NCBI GenBank assembly: GCA_016906335.1
Contig: JADEYG010000007.1
Location: forward strand, 2,062,001-2,126,000
Direction: 5' to 3'
DNA length: 64,000 bases
Source of the DNA: Novakomyces olei
Lineage: Eukaryota; Ascomycota; Novakomycetes; Novakomycetales; Novakomycetaceae
The notes beneath the pieces were generated by a model. That model was not told where the DNA came from, ran no database searches, and saw nothing but the letters and a program-made list of their open reading frames with translations. Positions 12,620-22,700 of this stretch are shown here, in pieces. Each line of letters begins with the position of its first letter. Positions within the stretch are counted from its first letter, which is position 1. Both the position numbers and the translations under genes were made by a program.

Positions 12620-15600
12620 ATGTCTACCGCCGCCCACGGTTCTCGGCAGCAGTCGCCTGCCGCCTCTGTTCCTCCACGTGTTACTGGGAACACTAGCAAT
12701 GGCAGCAATGGCAGCAATGGCGGAGGCGCAGGCGCAGGTGGGAGTACTAATAGTAGTGGCCGATCAAGTCCCAGTACGTTTCCCGGCAGCAAGTCAAGCA
12801 GCAAGCCGGGCGGGCGTGCTACTTCCCGGAGCAATGAGGCTTCAAGCAGGTAAGAGGAGGCTGCTCAGGCTGAATAAATAAGGCAAAGAAGGTTAAATAA
12901 TTAGTAACAACATGTACAGATCCGGGGCTTCGCGTCGAACGGCAAACAGTCCTCACACGGGAAGTGCAAACCTTGAAGGTGAATCGAAAACCCGAGCAGC
13001 TACTCCTTTAAACAGCGACAAGCTCGGGTCCGGGCAGCAAATGCGGAACCGAATGCTGCAACTATACGCTCTAGCAATGGTACGGGTTTAGCGTGTCGAT
13101 TTATACTCGCTCTGTCTTGTGGTTTATCTTTTTCCGTTTTATTCATGGCAGTTTGTCGTTGTGCTGGAAGTTTGATTTGGTTTTTTTTTTATAATAAACT
13201 ACGGGTCTACTGCTCTCGGCTTGTCTTCTGTATCTTTTTCTTTGTTATTCCTTCATGGTATCGCGTGTCGAGATCGCGTGTCGATATTCGTGTCGATATT
13301 CGTGTCGATATTCGTGTCGATATTCGTGTCGATATTCGTGTCGATATTCGTGTCGATATTCGTGTCGATATTCGTGTCGATATTCGTGTCGATATTCGTG
13401 TCGATATTCGTGTCGATATTCGTGTCGATATTCGTGTCGATATTCGTGTCGATATTCGTGTGAATACTGTCGCGTCTTTAGTTCTCCGCAGCAAATACAA
13501 TGCAGCCCGGTTGTATACATCGTTTTCATCCTCTGCTGCCTCCTCTCCACACTTTTTTTATCCTTGTCTTTGCCATACTAACGTATACAGTGGTCGAGTG
13601 TCATCGTCACAGTCAAGAGCGGGGCCAAATTCAAAGGCTACTTGAGCGCAATAGACACAGAGAACGATATTGCTGTTTCTATATTCCATGCTGTGCAAGT
13701 GAAAGCGGCAATTGGTGAAGAATTGCCGCGGTCTAATAGCGTAGTGGAGGAGCTTATCGTTAAAGCAGACAATTTTGTTTCTTTGCGTGTGCTGAACGTT
13801 GATGTGGCAGCTGATCCTTCGTTCCAGCCGGCTTCGTCTCAGAGCAAAGGGTTCCGAACGGATACAGACATTTCGGCGACGGGTCGTCGTCAAACACAGG
13901 AGCGGGTTTTGCAGCGATGGGAACCTGAAGCAGGAGAGAAAGATCTACCAAGCTTAGAATCTTCAGACTCTAATAAACCATGGGACCAGTTTAGTACGAA
14001 TGAACGGCTTTTCGGTGTGACATCAGATTATAATGAAGACTTTTATACGACCCGTATCGACCGGAGTCGAGCAGATTTCCGGGAACGAGAAGCTCGAGCC
14101 GAAAAGATTGCACGTGAAATAGAATCACAGGAAGCTTCGTCTGCTCATGTTGCAGAGGACCGTAATCAGAATTTCAAGGGCGACAATGGCCTTACAGAGG
14201 AAGATCTTTATAGTGGTGTTTTGCGCGAACCGCCTTCCACATCTGACAAAACATCAGCCACAGCGACAACAGACCCTTCTGCCTTTGTTGATCCGGCTAT
14301 AATTTCTTCGTCCCAAGAGCTGAAAAAGGCAGACTCCACTGGAGAAGAATTGAAGGCACCAGAGGACAGTGCCAAAGGCGTTGGTAACAGGACCAATAAA
14401 ATTACAGGCAATAATAGCACAGCTTCGCCTGCTGTTGCTTCTACTGCAAACACTGCAGCGGCTGTTCCAAATTCTCGTCGAATTGCCTCTAGTCTGCAAT
14501 CGCAGTTCAAGCAATTTGCTTCATCTGAAAGAGAAAAAATACATCAGCGCAAGGAAAGATCTAACCTGGAAAAAGGCTCTCGTTTACGAGATTTGAAGCT
14601 GTTTAGTGAAAATTTCAAGCTGAAAACGCCTGTGCCCGATGATCTTGTCCCTATTCTTGCAAAAGATCGGGCAAAACAGGAGGAGATTATTAAAAAGTAT
14701 AAAGACGCCGGTAAAGAGCCGCCTTCAGAGGCAGAGTTTGCAGCAGCTGCTGCTGCTGCTGTTGCTGCTGATTCTGCTAAAGATCACAAGTCTGATGAAT
14801 TAGAGACGAATGATTCAGCTGTCCCTGCTTTAGGCCAGCGAATGGCTAATCTAAGGCTCTTGCGTGAACAAGGCAAAGGAGTCAAAGCAGCTTCACCGAC
14901 TCCGCTTTCACCGCCTCCCTCGGATCAACAGGCTTCTACAAAGTTGAACGTAAAAGCAGCCAGCTTTAAACCTAACCCTAATGCTGCTTCTTTTAGTCCG
15001 GCTGGATTTACTGGTAGCTCACCACAGCCCAGTGCAAATGCAGCCAGTGGCAGTATGAGTGTTCAAAGTGGTAGCAGCAATAGTCCGTCGGGCACGCCCA
15101 GAACTTCTGCCCGGCCAGGGATTGCAGGACAAGGTCCTCGTGGCGCAGCTGGTCATCATAGATTTTCTCCTCAGAGTTATTATATGCGTCCTCCGCAAGG
15201 TGCTGGAGTCGCAGCACCTTTTTTCCCTGTAGGAAAAGAATTTGTGAGTCATTCACAAAAATTTGGCAACGATTCGGGCTTATTCAACCCTTACAAAAGG
15301 TTTAAAACTGCCAATCCTGATGCTAAAGATTTCACTATTGAGAAGCCTCATACTGTACCCCCACTGTGGACCGTTCCCGGTGAAAAAGAATGGCGAGATT
15401 TGTTTCCGACTGCCTTGCCGACACAGCAGACTCAGCAACAAGGGCAGCAGTCATCGCTGGTGGGGGCCAGTGGGGGTCAGTTTTCTCCTCTGGTAGCAAG
15501 TAACACTACCGGCAGCACACTAGTAGGGACGCCTTCGCTCGACGAAGTGGGCGCCGGTCACGCTTATGCCATTGGTGGAGTTTCACCAGGAATGATCCCA

Positions 15601-16356
15601 CAGGGATTCTACGGGTACCATCCTTCTCAATTGCCCGGTGGGGCCCAAATATACATGGGGCCAGGTGGGGTTAATGGCAGTAATAATGGTAGCAATAACC
15701 CCGTTAGCAACGGTCTCGAACAAATCCCCCCGACTCAGCCTAATGCAATGCAGACCCCCACCGGGCCCCCACTCCAGCCTTCACAGCCACAGACTCCACA
15801 AATGGCTTCCGCTGCAACATACAGGCCTTTTCCTCAGCAATATATTCAGGCACTGCCTAACGGAGCCCCGGCACTTGCTCAGCCTTATATGGCCGGATAT
15901 ATGAACTACCCTTTTACTGGGATTTATTTGCCTCAGGGCTATAGTCCTGCTGCTGCCGCTGCCGCTGCTGCAGGTTACGGTCATGCCCGGCCAGTGGGGG
16001 GAATACCACCACAATATATTACCGGTGCGCCTTATGCGGGCCAGGCCGCTGCTGCTCCGGGCCAGATGCCTTCGCCTCAGCAGCACCATGTGGGGCTAAA
16101 ACCGTATGGCGGTGGGGGCCAAGGAGGTGGGGGTTACTATGGAGGCGCATACAGGGATACGCGCCAGCATCGGTGGGGCCATCACAATAATTACAACCAA
16201 TACCACCAGCAGCACCAGCACCAGCATCAGCATCAGCACCAAAATCAGGGTCAGCAACAGCCTCACAATAACGGAGTCGTGGAACCTGCCGCTCGGCAAG
16301 TGGAGGCTCCTTCGTCTGCAAAGAATGGGGAAAGTATTGATAGCGAAGTAGCTTAG
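12620..16356 (+). CDS. PBP1: Ataxin-2 / Pbp1 homologue
   Basis: RNA-binding regulator of poly(A)-binding protein, translation and stress granules. Exons 12620-12849, 12920-13079 and 13591-16356 give 1051 residues. The N-terminus is a Ser/Gly-rich tail. An Lsm domain spans about 118-200 (WSSVIVTVKSGAKFKGYLSA, then VSLRVLNVDV). The LsmAD domain follows at about 235-300 (RWEPEAGE, WDQFSTNERLFG, DFYTTRIDRSRADF). A PAM2-like motif, NPNAASFSPAGF, sits near residue 590 and should bind the MLLE domain of PABP. The C-terminal third is Pro/Gln/Gly-rich with alanine and His-Gln runs. Intron 2 (511 bp) holds a 12-bp minisatellite. Confidence 0.9.
13277..13463. repeat. 12-bp minisatellite inside PBP1 intron 2
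   Basis: About 15 perfect tandem copies of the unit GTGTCGATATTC, preceded by one variant copy at about 13262-13276. It lies wholly within the intron 13080-13590. Because 12 is a multiple of three it is open in many frames, but these are not genes. It is more GC-rich than the other arrays in the window. Confidence 0.97.
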
Positions 16357-17080
16357 AGATATTAATTCATTATTTCCGAGTGATTCGTGCGAGAGGGAGG
16401 TAGAAATTAACGCTTAATTTGTTGTCTTGAAGGTGAATGATATCAGAGTTTGAATTGTAGTTTTTTTTTTTTAATCAGTTGTATTTTTGAGTTCTTTTTT
16501 CTTGATATAGAAAATAACTCTTTCAGGCCCAAGGTTAACATAAACTTTTAAATGTAGGTTTATCCTATATTATGATTTGTATACAAAAGAATGAGCTATG
16601 CACAAACCGCTACTGGGAACCAGCACGCGGTCACAAGCAAATCAAGTGCGTTCTTACGTAAAGCATCAGCTGAAAGTATCAGTCTGGCCTAGTCGGCTAC
16701 GTACAATTAATAGGTTGCCTTTGCTCATATTTTCTACGACGGTAAAGTATTATAGAGTTAGGGTTAGTACATGGGTCGCCCAACACATTATTGCCCGGCG
16801 GCAAGTAATTTGATATTTAAACAGGTTCAGTCTTACCCCTCATAAGCGGCGACGGCGCCTTGACCGTTGGAATAGTCGTCAGTATAAAACAGGGCAAAAG
16901 GTGTATGTTGCTAAAGTATCACTATAACTTAAAGTACAGATGGCTAAGCAATACACGATGCATCCAAGTAATACATGACGAAGAACGGTAGCCGATTGAT
17001 CTGCTGCATTACTACTAGTACGAGAAAACGAACCGACGGTTCCGCTACGCCCGTTTGGCGGCACTTTTGGCTGCGGCCGA
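16357..17080. other. Intergenic, PBP1 to xanA promoter
   Basis: No gene recognised. It contains a telobox-like GTTAGGGTTAG at 16757-16767, about 400 bp upstream of xanA, and a T-rich tract after PBP1 that may be its 3' end region. Confidence 0.5.
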
Positions 17081-17107
17081 GATAAGCTTCCCTCTTGTAT
17101 ATAAAAG
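17081..17107 (+). promoter_or_regulatory. xanA promoter: GATA site and TATA box
   Basis: AGATAAG at 17080-17086 fits the HGATAR site of fungal nitrogen GATA factors. TATATAAAAG at 17098-17107 is a good TATA box 64 bp before the ATG. Both fit an inducible, nitrogen-regulated gene. Function is inferred from motif and position only. Confidence 0.5.
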
Positions 17108-17170
17108 GTTGTGCTGGCGGTACCTTGACGCTAGGATCAGGCAGACACAAGTCAGAAAATAGCAGAGACA

Positions 17171-18277
17171 ATGACGGGCATAGTCATCGAACCGCTGGCA
17201 GGAGCACCGTTAGGTGCAAAAGTAAGCAATGTCAATGTCGGCGACGCCCTCCTTGACCCGACCAGTGAGGCCTGGCAGCAGTTCCGCGATGCAGTGTACA
17301 CGTACGGAGTAGTAGTCGTCCCCAACCAGGCGGCACTCACTCCGGAGCAGCAGTATGCGCTTACAAAGCAGTTTGATCCGGATTCGAGTCAGTATGGGCA
17401 CGGCAATAAGGGACGAGAGGCCAAGAGTATACTCCACCCGGACCTGAAGACGGTCCCGCGCTGCCCGCAGGTGCAGGTTATTGGCAACGGAAGGGTGGCT
17501 GAGCACGAAGGCTTATCAGACATCCAGCTGAAGCATCCTCACCACCGTACCTTCCACGGCACAGTCGTGTCTGACGCAGACGAAGAGCGTGGTATAACCC
17601 GCTTCTACCGTTGGCATATTGACGCGGCACTCTACGATCTGGATCCACCAAAAGTTACTACTCTCTTGGCGGTTAAAGTGCCACAGGGGCCCAAACAAGT
17701 TGTTCGTTATGACGATGGATCGGGGGACGAGCTGCAAGTTCCACTGGGCACTACTGCCTTTGTCAGCGGTGAGACTATGTACAACAATCTGTCGCCCGCA
17801 GATCAAGAGTTTGTGCGTACCAGCAAGATTGAATACGCACCTCACCCTTACGTGTGGATGAGCAAAGCTCACGCTTTGCCCACTGGTCTCGGGCTGGAAA
17901 CTGAAGGTTTAGAGTTGGAGGTGGATGAGCTGCCAGAGTGGACAAACGAAGGTGTAAAGGTGCTTCCAATGTGCTGGAAGAACCCGCTGACCGGCCATCT
18001 TGCTCTCCAGATCCATCCCTGTGCTGCACGTGCTATTGTACGCGACTCTGGTGAGCGAATCGAAGATTTGGGAAAGGTCCGAGAGCTGCTCTACCGCCTG
18101 CAGAGGCCGGGTATTAGTCCAGAACGCGTCTATGCCCATGACTGGCAGCCTGATGATCTTGTTGTCTTCCACAATCGGGGCGTACTACACTCTGTAGTGG
18201 GCGCATTCAAGCATGATCAAGTCAGGATTTTCCACCAGTGCAACCTGGCGGCTTCAGAAGGCGTTCAGGGGCCCTGA
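17171..18277 (+). CDS. xanA: Xanthine / 2-oxoglutarate dioxygenase XanA
   Basis: Fe(II)- and 2-oxoglutarate-dependent enzyme that hydroxylates xanthine to uric acid; a fungal alternative to xanthine dehydrogenase in purine use. Intronless, 368 residues, normal family length. The TfdA/TauD fold shows the metal triad H149-x-D151 in YRWHIDAALYDLDPPKVT and the distal H340 in HNRGVLHSVVGAF; from memory these equal the ligand positions of Aspergillus nidulans XanA. The C-terminal RIFHQCNLA segment is also typical. It has its own TATA and GATA-type promoter and no introns, unlike most neighbours. The divergence from other TfdA-like enzymes (taurine or alpha-ketoacid substrates) is judged from overall similarity. 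Confidence 0.88.
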   Translation: MTGIVIEPLAGAPLGAKVSNVNVGDALLDPTSEAWQQFRDAVYTYGVVVVPNQAALTPEQQYALTKQFDPDSSQYGHGNKGREAKSILHPDLKTVPRCPQVQVIGNGRVAEHEGLSDIQLKHPHHRTFHGTVVSDADEERGITRFYRWHIDAALYDLDPPKVTTLLAVKVPQGPKQVVRYDDGSGDELQVPLGTTAFVSGETMYNNLSPADQEFVRTSKIEYAPHPYVWMSKAHALPTGLGLETEGLELEVDELPEWTNEGVKVLPMCWKNPLTGHLALQIHPCAARAIVRDSGERIEDLGKVRELLYRLQRPGISPERVYAHDWQPDDLVVFHNRGVLHSVVGAFKHDQVRIFHQCNLAASEGVQGP

Positions 18278-18849
18278 AGTAGTGACTAGACAGCATAAAT
18301 GCAACGAGTCATAGACGGCAAATGAATCGGCGTGTCCGCCATGAATACCACCAAGGAATTTCGAGTTTACGGGTTTATTTTCACTAGTTTTTGTGCAGAA
18401 TTGATTTTATTTTGACAGATGTGACTCGTCAAAAATGACATCAATAATACAGTAGTACGCTATATCGCACATTTTTATTTTCATGCCATCCAATTTTCAT
18501 GCCATCCAATTTTCATGCCATCCAATTTTCATGCCATCCAATTTTCATGCCATCCAATTTTCATGCCATTCCATATTCATGCCAACTCCTATTTGCAAAT
18601 GTGGTCATTATAAATGTAGTATGTACAACGCCCACGCGTACTTATATAAGCCTTATTCATAGATTAAGATTGAGCATTAAGCGCTAAACAAGAGCAATAA
18701 TAATGCTGTTTACAAAATATTAATTAAATCGAACCTGTTTATATATTTATTCTCATACTATTTATTAGATAATCGTCATTTATAGCCTATGATACCATAA
18801 CAATCTGGCACTGTTTGATTTATATTTTATACTACAGCTATGTATAATC
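18278..18849. other. Intergenic with 16-bp tandem repeat
   Basis: 572 bp after xanA without a recognised gene. It holds the 16-bp repeat listed separately and AT-rich DNA up to the next ATG. Confidence 0.6.
18482..18577. repeat. 16-bp direct repeat, five perfect copies plus decayed ones
   Basis: Unit CATGCCATCCAATTTT is repeated exactly five times (18482-18561), then a sixth copy with changes and a partial seventh. There are no spacers, so this is a minisatellite and not a CRISPR array. Each unit carries one CCAAT motif-like ATCCAAT. Confidence 0.95.
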
Positions 18850-19336
18850 ATGGACGGCACTTTACCGCCGTACGTGCGCTTTTCCCTCGTATCAGGTGTC
18901 TGTGCGGTAATGCAAAAGATGAGCAGTACATTTCTAATTCGTAGGCGGGAAACGCCGTTTTCACTAAACTGTTTTCCGGTGCGGCACTGTCCTTACTACC
19001 TGAAAATGTACCGTCGTGGCTCGGCTGGATTGTACGTTTCATATGTCTCGGCATTGCCCTCGGTTTGAATGCTACTGTGTGTTTTAAATTTGGAATTTTA
19101 ATTAAATGTACTTGTACTTAATTTAGATGTGGATGTTTTTTACACGCGCTCTTACTGACGCTTCGGGTACGCCGGTACGCGCTACCATTACCGATACGGC
19201 GGCCAACTTTCTCATGACGGCAGTGGCTGGTGCCCTAGTTTTCTCAGAGCGACTAGATTTAGTTTGGTTTGCTGGTGCTTTTCTTGTCGTGGCTGGCATA
19301 GTTATACTGGCGACAACTGGAAGGCAGCACGATTAG
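18850..19336 (+). CDS. TMEM234-like small multi-pass membrane protein
   Basis: Predicted four-helix membrane protein of the TMEM234 / drug-metabolite-transporter-like group; exact function unknown. Exons 18850-18906, 18945-19076 and 19127-19336 give 132 residues. Introns are very small (38 and 50 bp; branch CTAAT in the first). The spliced protein reads FSLVSGVCA/AGNAVFTKLFSG, a second helix with WLGWIVRFICLGIALGLN, then MWMFFTRALT, then ITDTAANFLMTAVAG and a last helix LVWFAGAFLVVAGIVIL. The motif T-(D/N)-TA-NF-L is typical of TMEM234. The first two exons each maintain phase, which supports the model. Confidence 0.7.
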
Positions 19337-19849
19337 CCATGGGCTTTGACGATGATGGAGCAATCGGATCCGATGGCTGCAACCTACTGAAAATACTATA
19401 CGAATTTTGTTGTTCAACTGTTTATACCTGCCAGGTATAGTGTAAACCAATTGTAACTTGTGTCATTGTGTACATTCACACGTCAGAATATAGTAGATAA
19501 TGGCACGGCAATATCATGCGCATCATTGACCTGTCCTTGTACTATACTATTGAAATAGCAGCTCACCACGGTGTGCATTGTACACGGATACTGCGCTCAT
19601 TTGTAGCCTTATACCCCTTTGTAAGGAAGGACTTGTGGATTGAAGTGTGATTTCTCTCTATTTTTGGTGTATTGCCATATTAAACTCGTATATTCATGTG
19701 CATACTCATAGTAGATGTTGACCAGTCTATGGATAGGAAGCCAACCTACGTACCATCATCAATTTGACCAAAACATCCCAACGTTACCTCTATCCATACA
19801 TTCACGCGTACCTTTAAATAAAATAAAAAAGATGAAAATTAAAACAATT
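19337..19849. other. Convergent intergenic
   Basis: 513 bp between the 3' ends of the TMEM234-like gene and the next gene. Nothing recognised. Confidence 0.55.
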
Positions 19850-20986
19850 TCACGGACCTGCATCATGAAACATTTGCTCGTAGACTGCACGGGCCCTCGC
19901 ACGCCGTCGTTTCCGATCACGCCGTATTTTCCAGGCACCCACCATTTCGGCTGGCAGTCGCGCTCTATTTAATGACACATTTACATTATCAAACTCGATT
20001 TCTTCCACACCCCCAAATATTCGAGCACAACGTGCAGCTGTGGCCTGAATTGCCTGTGCATTGACGCGAGTACGCGCTTGCGCACTCGCGACGCGTACAA
20101 TATCTGTCCACCGTAATGCCTGTGCAGTTTGCTGCCAGCGTTGGCCATCAGGCCGCAGTTTACGTTGGCCGCACCAGTCTGCCAGTAGCGTTACTTGCTC
20201 CATCACCGCAGCAATCGCGCTGTGAGCCAATATCTCTGTGTCGCCCACATAAGGATCGGGCGCCATCTCGCCCCCTTTAACATTCCTGCGCAATGCTGTC
20301 AATAAAGCGCGTCGCAAATCGTCGCCCGCGCGCTGCGTGGGAGATCCTCCAGACTCATCCCACTCCTCCGCATACTCGTTGGGCCGCTCTGGCAGCCGCT
20401 GCGGCAGCATTGGCCAATTAGCCCACTGTTCGGCCCAGCGGCGATCAAGCTTACTAAGCCGTTGTCGTGGTGTTATAAGCAAATGCTCGCCCCACGCTAA
20501 TCTCTGAGACAGTTTAGGATTACGCAATTGTACAGCAGTCTCCCCAACCTCCACCCTCCGCCTAAAACACGTGCTGTGACGCGTGTAGTACGCGTAACGC
20601 GCTCGATGCAATAAGAGCAGATTCTTGGAGAGGTCAGTGCGCTCGGTTTGTACTACGCTCTCACAGGCGTGACGCATCTCTTCAAGCAAGAGAGAGCGCA
20701 TATGTAGGGCATGAACACCAGTTCCTCGATTATACGTATTCAGCCTGGGCGCGGCCTTTTCCCTATTATTGTACGCGACTGCCTTGACCAAGGTACGTCC
20801 GCGCCGAAGTGCAGACAGCTTTGCATCCCACGGAAGGCCGCCACGTTCTTGAGCCAGTTGCTCTTCCTCCGCGTCATATTCTTGTGAGCTTTCTGCTTGC
20901 ACTGGAGGAGAGGGCGTTGCTGGCGCTGGCTCCTCCTCCGCCAACCGCGGACCCTCATCGCGCCACCACTCGTTTTCCTCAGACAT
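19850..20986 (-). CDS. Unassigned arginine-rich protein, possibly Rrn9-like
   Basis: Single-exon gene, 378 residues, start MSEENEWW. I do not recognise it with certainty. The N-terminal 50 residues are acidic and Pro/Glu-rich; the middle contains ERTDLSKNLLLLHRARYAYY; the last part has RWTDIVRVASAQARTRV, then IQATAARCARIFGG, then a strongly basic RRDRKRRRARARA tail. The pattern W-x-D-(V/I)-x-x-x-A ... RCA-x-(L/I)-FG resembles the C-terminal part of fungal RNA polymerase I factor Rrn9, and the upstream DLSKNLLLLH could be its LSKHLY-like box, but both are weak. A telobox 51-65 bp upstream would suit a ribosome-biogenesis gene. Codon use is clearly coding, with more GC than the flanks. Confidence 0.7.
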   Translation of the reverse strand: MSEENEWWRDEGPRLAEEEPAPATPSPPVQAESSQEYDAEEEQLAQERGGLPWDAKLSALRRGRTLVKAVAYNNREKAAPRLNTYNRGTGVHALHMRSLLLEEMRHACESVVQTERTDLSKNLLLLHRARYAYYTRHSTCFRRRVEVGETAVQLRNPKLSQRLAWGEHLLITPRQRLSKLDRRWAEQWANWPMLPQRLPERPNEYAEEWDESGGSPTQRAGDDLRRALLTALRRNVKGGEMAPDPYVGDTEILAHSAIAAVMEQVTLLADWCGQRKLRPDGQRWQQTAQALRWTDIVRVASAQARTRVNAQAIQATAARCARIFGGVEEIEFDNVNVSLNRARLPAEMVGAWKIRRDRKRRRARARAVYEQMFHDAGP

Positions 20987-21410
20987 TGTCAGACGCGTGA
21001 GGGACTCACGTCCGTTCGACTATAAAAACTAGTTTCTTAGGGTTAGGGTTTTGGTGTCGATTTTTTTATAAAGATTTTTCTGTATATAGTTTTGGCCGTT
21101 CAAAGGGCAGCAGCTGCACGATCAAGTCCCACAAGCAAGATTAAAGCCGGCATTGGCTCATACAAACTACAGCCTACTGGTGCTATTTAATCGAGGATGT
21201 TGCCTGGACGATCTGGTAGCGCATTATACATTATGTGTAATATCCACCTACGTGAATGGACGGTATAGCCAGGTGTTGTTGACACTATACATAATCCATC
21301 CCTTCATGACGCATTTACAGATGCCTCAACCTACTTTGTGTACTATGCGAATGCCCAAATCAGATGTTGAAAATGTTATGCATAGACGGTATAAAGGATC
21401 ATTTCAGTCT
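20987..21410. promoter_or_regulatory. Upstream region of the Rrn9-like gene with telobox
   Basis: TTAGGGTTAGGGTTT at 21037-21051 and a TATAAAA at 21021-21027 precede the gene at 20986. The rest, up to the eL42 stop at 21411, shows no gene. Confidence 0.5.
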
Positions 21411-21775
21411 CTAAAAGACGAGAGCAGCACCCTTGGTCTTCTTCTCACCACCAAGCTCAAAGTGCTTGCAGCGTTTAAGCGAGAGCTGTGACTTGTACTT
21501 GCATTGTGTGCATTCCAGACGGAGGACTACCTTCTTCGTCGTCTTGGCGCGCTTGTGGAAGATAGGCTTAGTCTGACCACCGAACCCCTTTTGCTTGCGG
21601 ACGTAGCGGCGCTTTCCCTGTGCGAAGAGTGAATCTTTGCCCTTCTTATATTGAGAGACACGGTGGAGCGTGTGCTTGCGGCATTCTTTGCCGGGGCAGT
21701 AAGTATTGCGCGTTTTAGGAATGTTGACCTGTGATGTTAGCCTCAAAGAACTGTCCTGCTGCGGCACTTTACCAT
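21411..21775 (-). CDS. RPL42: Large-subunit ribosomal protein eL42
   Basis: 60S protein eL42 (L36a/L44) near the E site. Exon 1 (21775-21773) is just the ATG; a 44-bp intron (branch GGCTAAC) follows, and exon 2 is 21728-21411, giving 106 residues, exactly the family length. Zinc-ribbon cysteines C12, C17, C72 and C75 are present, as are [33 protein letters not shown] and [11 protein letters not shown]. Residue 56 is proline, the form usually linked to cycloheximide sensitivity (glutamine gives resistance). An intron right after the ATG is common in fungal ribosomal protein genes. Regulation is likely through the HomolD/E-like boxes upstream. Confidence 0.97.
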
Positions 21776-21840
21776 TGCGACGGCTGTTGGTGATGCTGCG
21801 GTAAGAGCTCTGTGCTGTGTTGATACTCCTTGTAGTCTAT

Positions 21841-21859
21841 ACCCTACCCTGTGTGACTG
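21841..21859 (-). promoter_or_regulatory. HomolD- and HomolE-like boxes of eL42
   Basis: Read on the minus strand, CAGTCACA (21859-21852) is an exact match to the HomolD box, and AGGGTAGGGT (21850-21841) is the HomolE box in reverse orientation. Their spacing is one base and they lie 66-84 bp upstream of the ATG. In fission yeast these elements replace TATA in ribosomal protein promoters. Confidence 0.75.
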
Positions 21860-22700
21860 CTAATATGATTAGTTGAGTACCAGATAATTATTATACGCTG
21901 TAATTATATACGCATTTATATTATGTATGGGAATAAAGTACTAGCATATGTTATCGCTGCATTCTTGTTATATGACTGGCTATACATGTTGAATAGCTCT
22001 ATTGAGAGCGCTGTCCGTCTTGTCTGAAGTAATGACGCTGATTTAGTCTATTTTCGCCAAACCTCTTTTTGCGTTGTAATGGCTGTTACTTACAATTCAT
22101 ATCGCCGCGGATTTAATATTCTCGACTCATAACCTACTCCGTAAAATTAGAGTCATACTACTCATTCCATGAGCATATGGCATCATTCAGGATCGTCCAT
22201 ATGAGGTCCGAACCGCCGAAGGTTTTTGACATACTTGTTCGCGCCGTAAACATAATGACTTTGTACTTTTGCCATTGCTTGACTAGCGTGTCTTCTTTTC
22301 CCCATACTTGAGGCTTACCTTTTTACATTGTATTTCCCCGCAACCACATGTTATTACTTGGTACTGTGTGACAGCTCCGGTTATGGATCATTATCAGTTG
22401 CAGATCCGGGGCCAGCGCCTTCACAACAACGCCATATTTTATTGCGCAAAACGGCCTGAGACTTCGGTGCCTGTACAAATTGCACTCATTCACAATCACC
22501 TTCTCACTTCCACTGTGCCAATTAGGATTACCCTCTCGCACTGTAACCTTCTTATTCCCCGCATTAATCCAACGTAAACCTGGCAATTTCTATTATTCTC
22601 TGCCGATCTCGGACAGTAAGTAAGCAGCAAGCAATAAGCCTGAACCTTAAATTCCAACGGACAAGATAAATATAGAACGGCTCACTCGGATCTCAAAGAA
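21860..22700. other. Upstream region between eL42 and the STF2-like gene
   Basis: 841 bp without a recognised gene. Short open frames at 22308-22586 on both strands have no family similarity and overlap a weak tRNA-like patch that I rejected. Confidence 0.5.

Noticed and set aside
18482-18577. CRISPR-like direct repeats
   Set aside because: The copies abut each other without spacers and the host is a eukaryote.
22320-22455. Degenerate tRNA-Leu-like patch on the minus strand (AAGGCGCTGG near an A-box-like stretch)
   Set aside because: No anticodon arm or B box can be drawn and the 3' half does not fold; no support for a tRNA or SINE.
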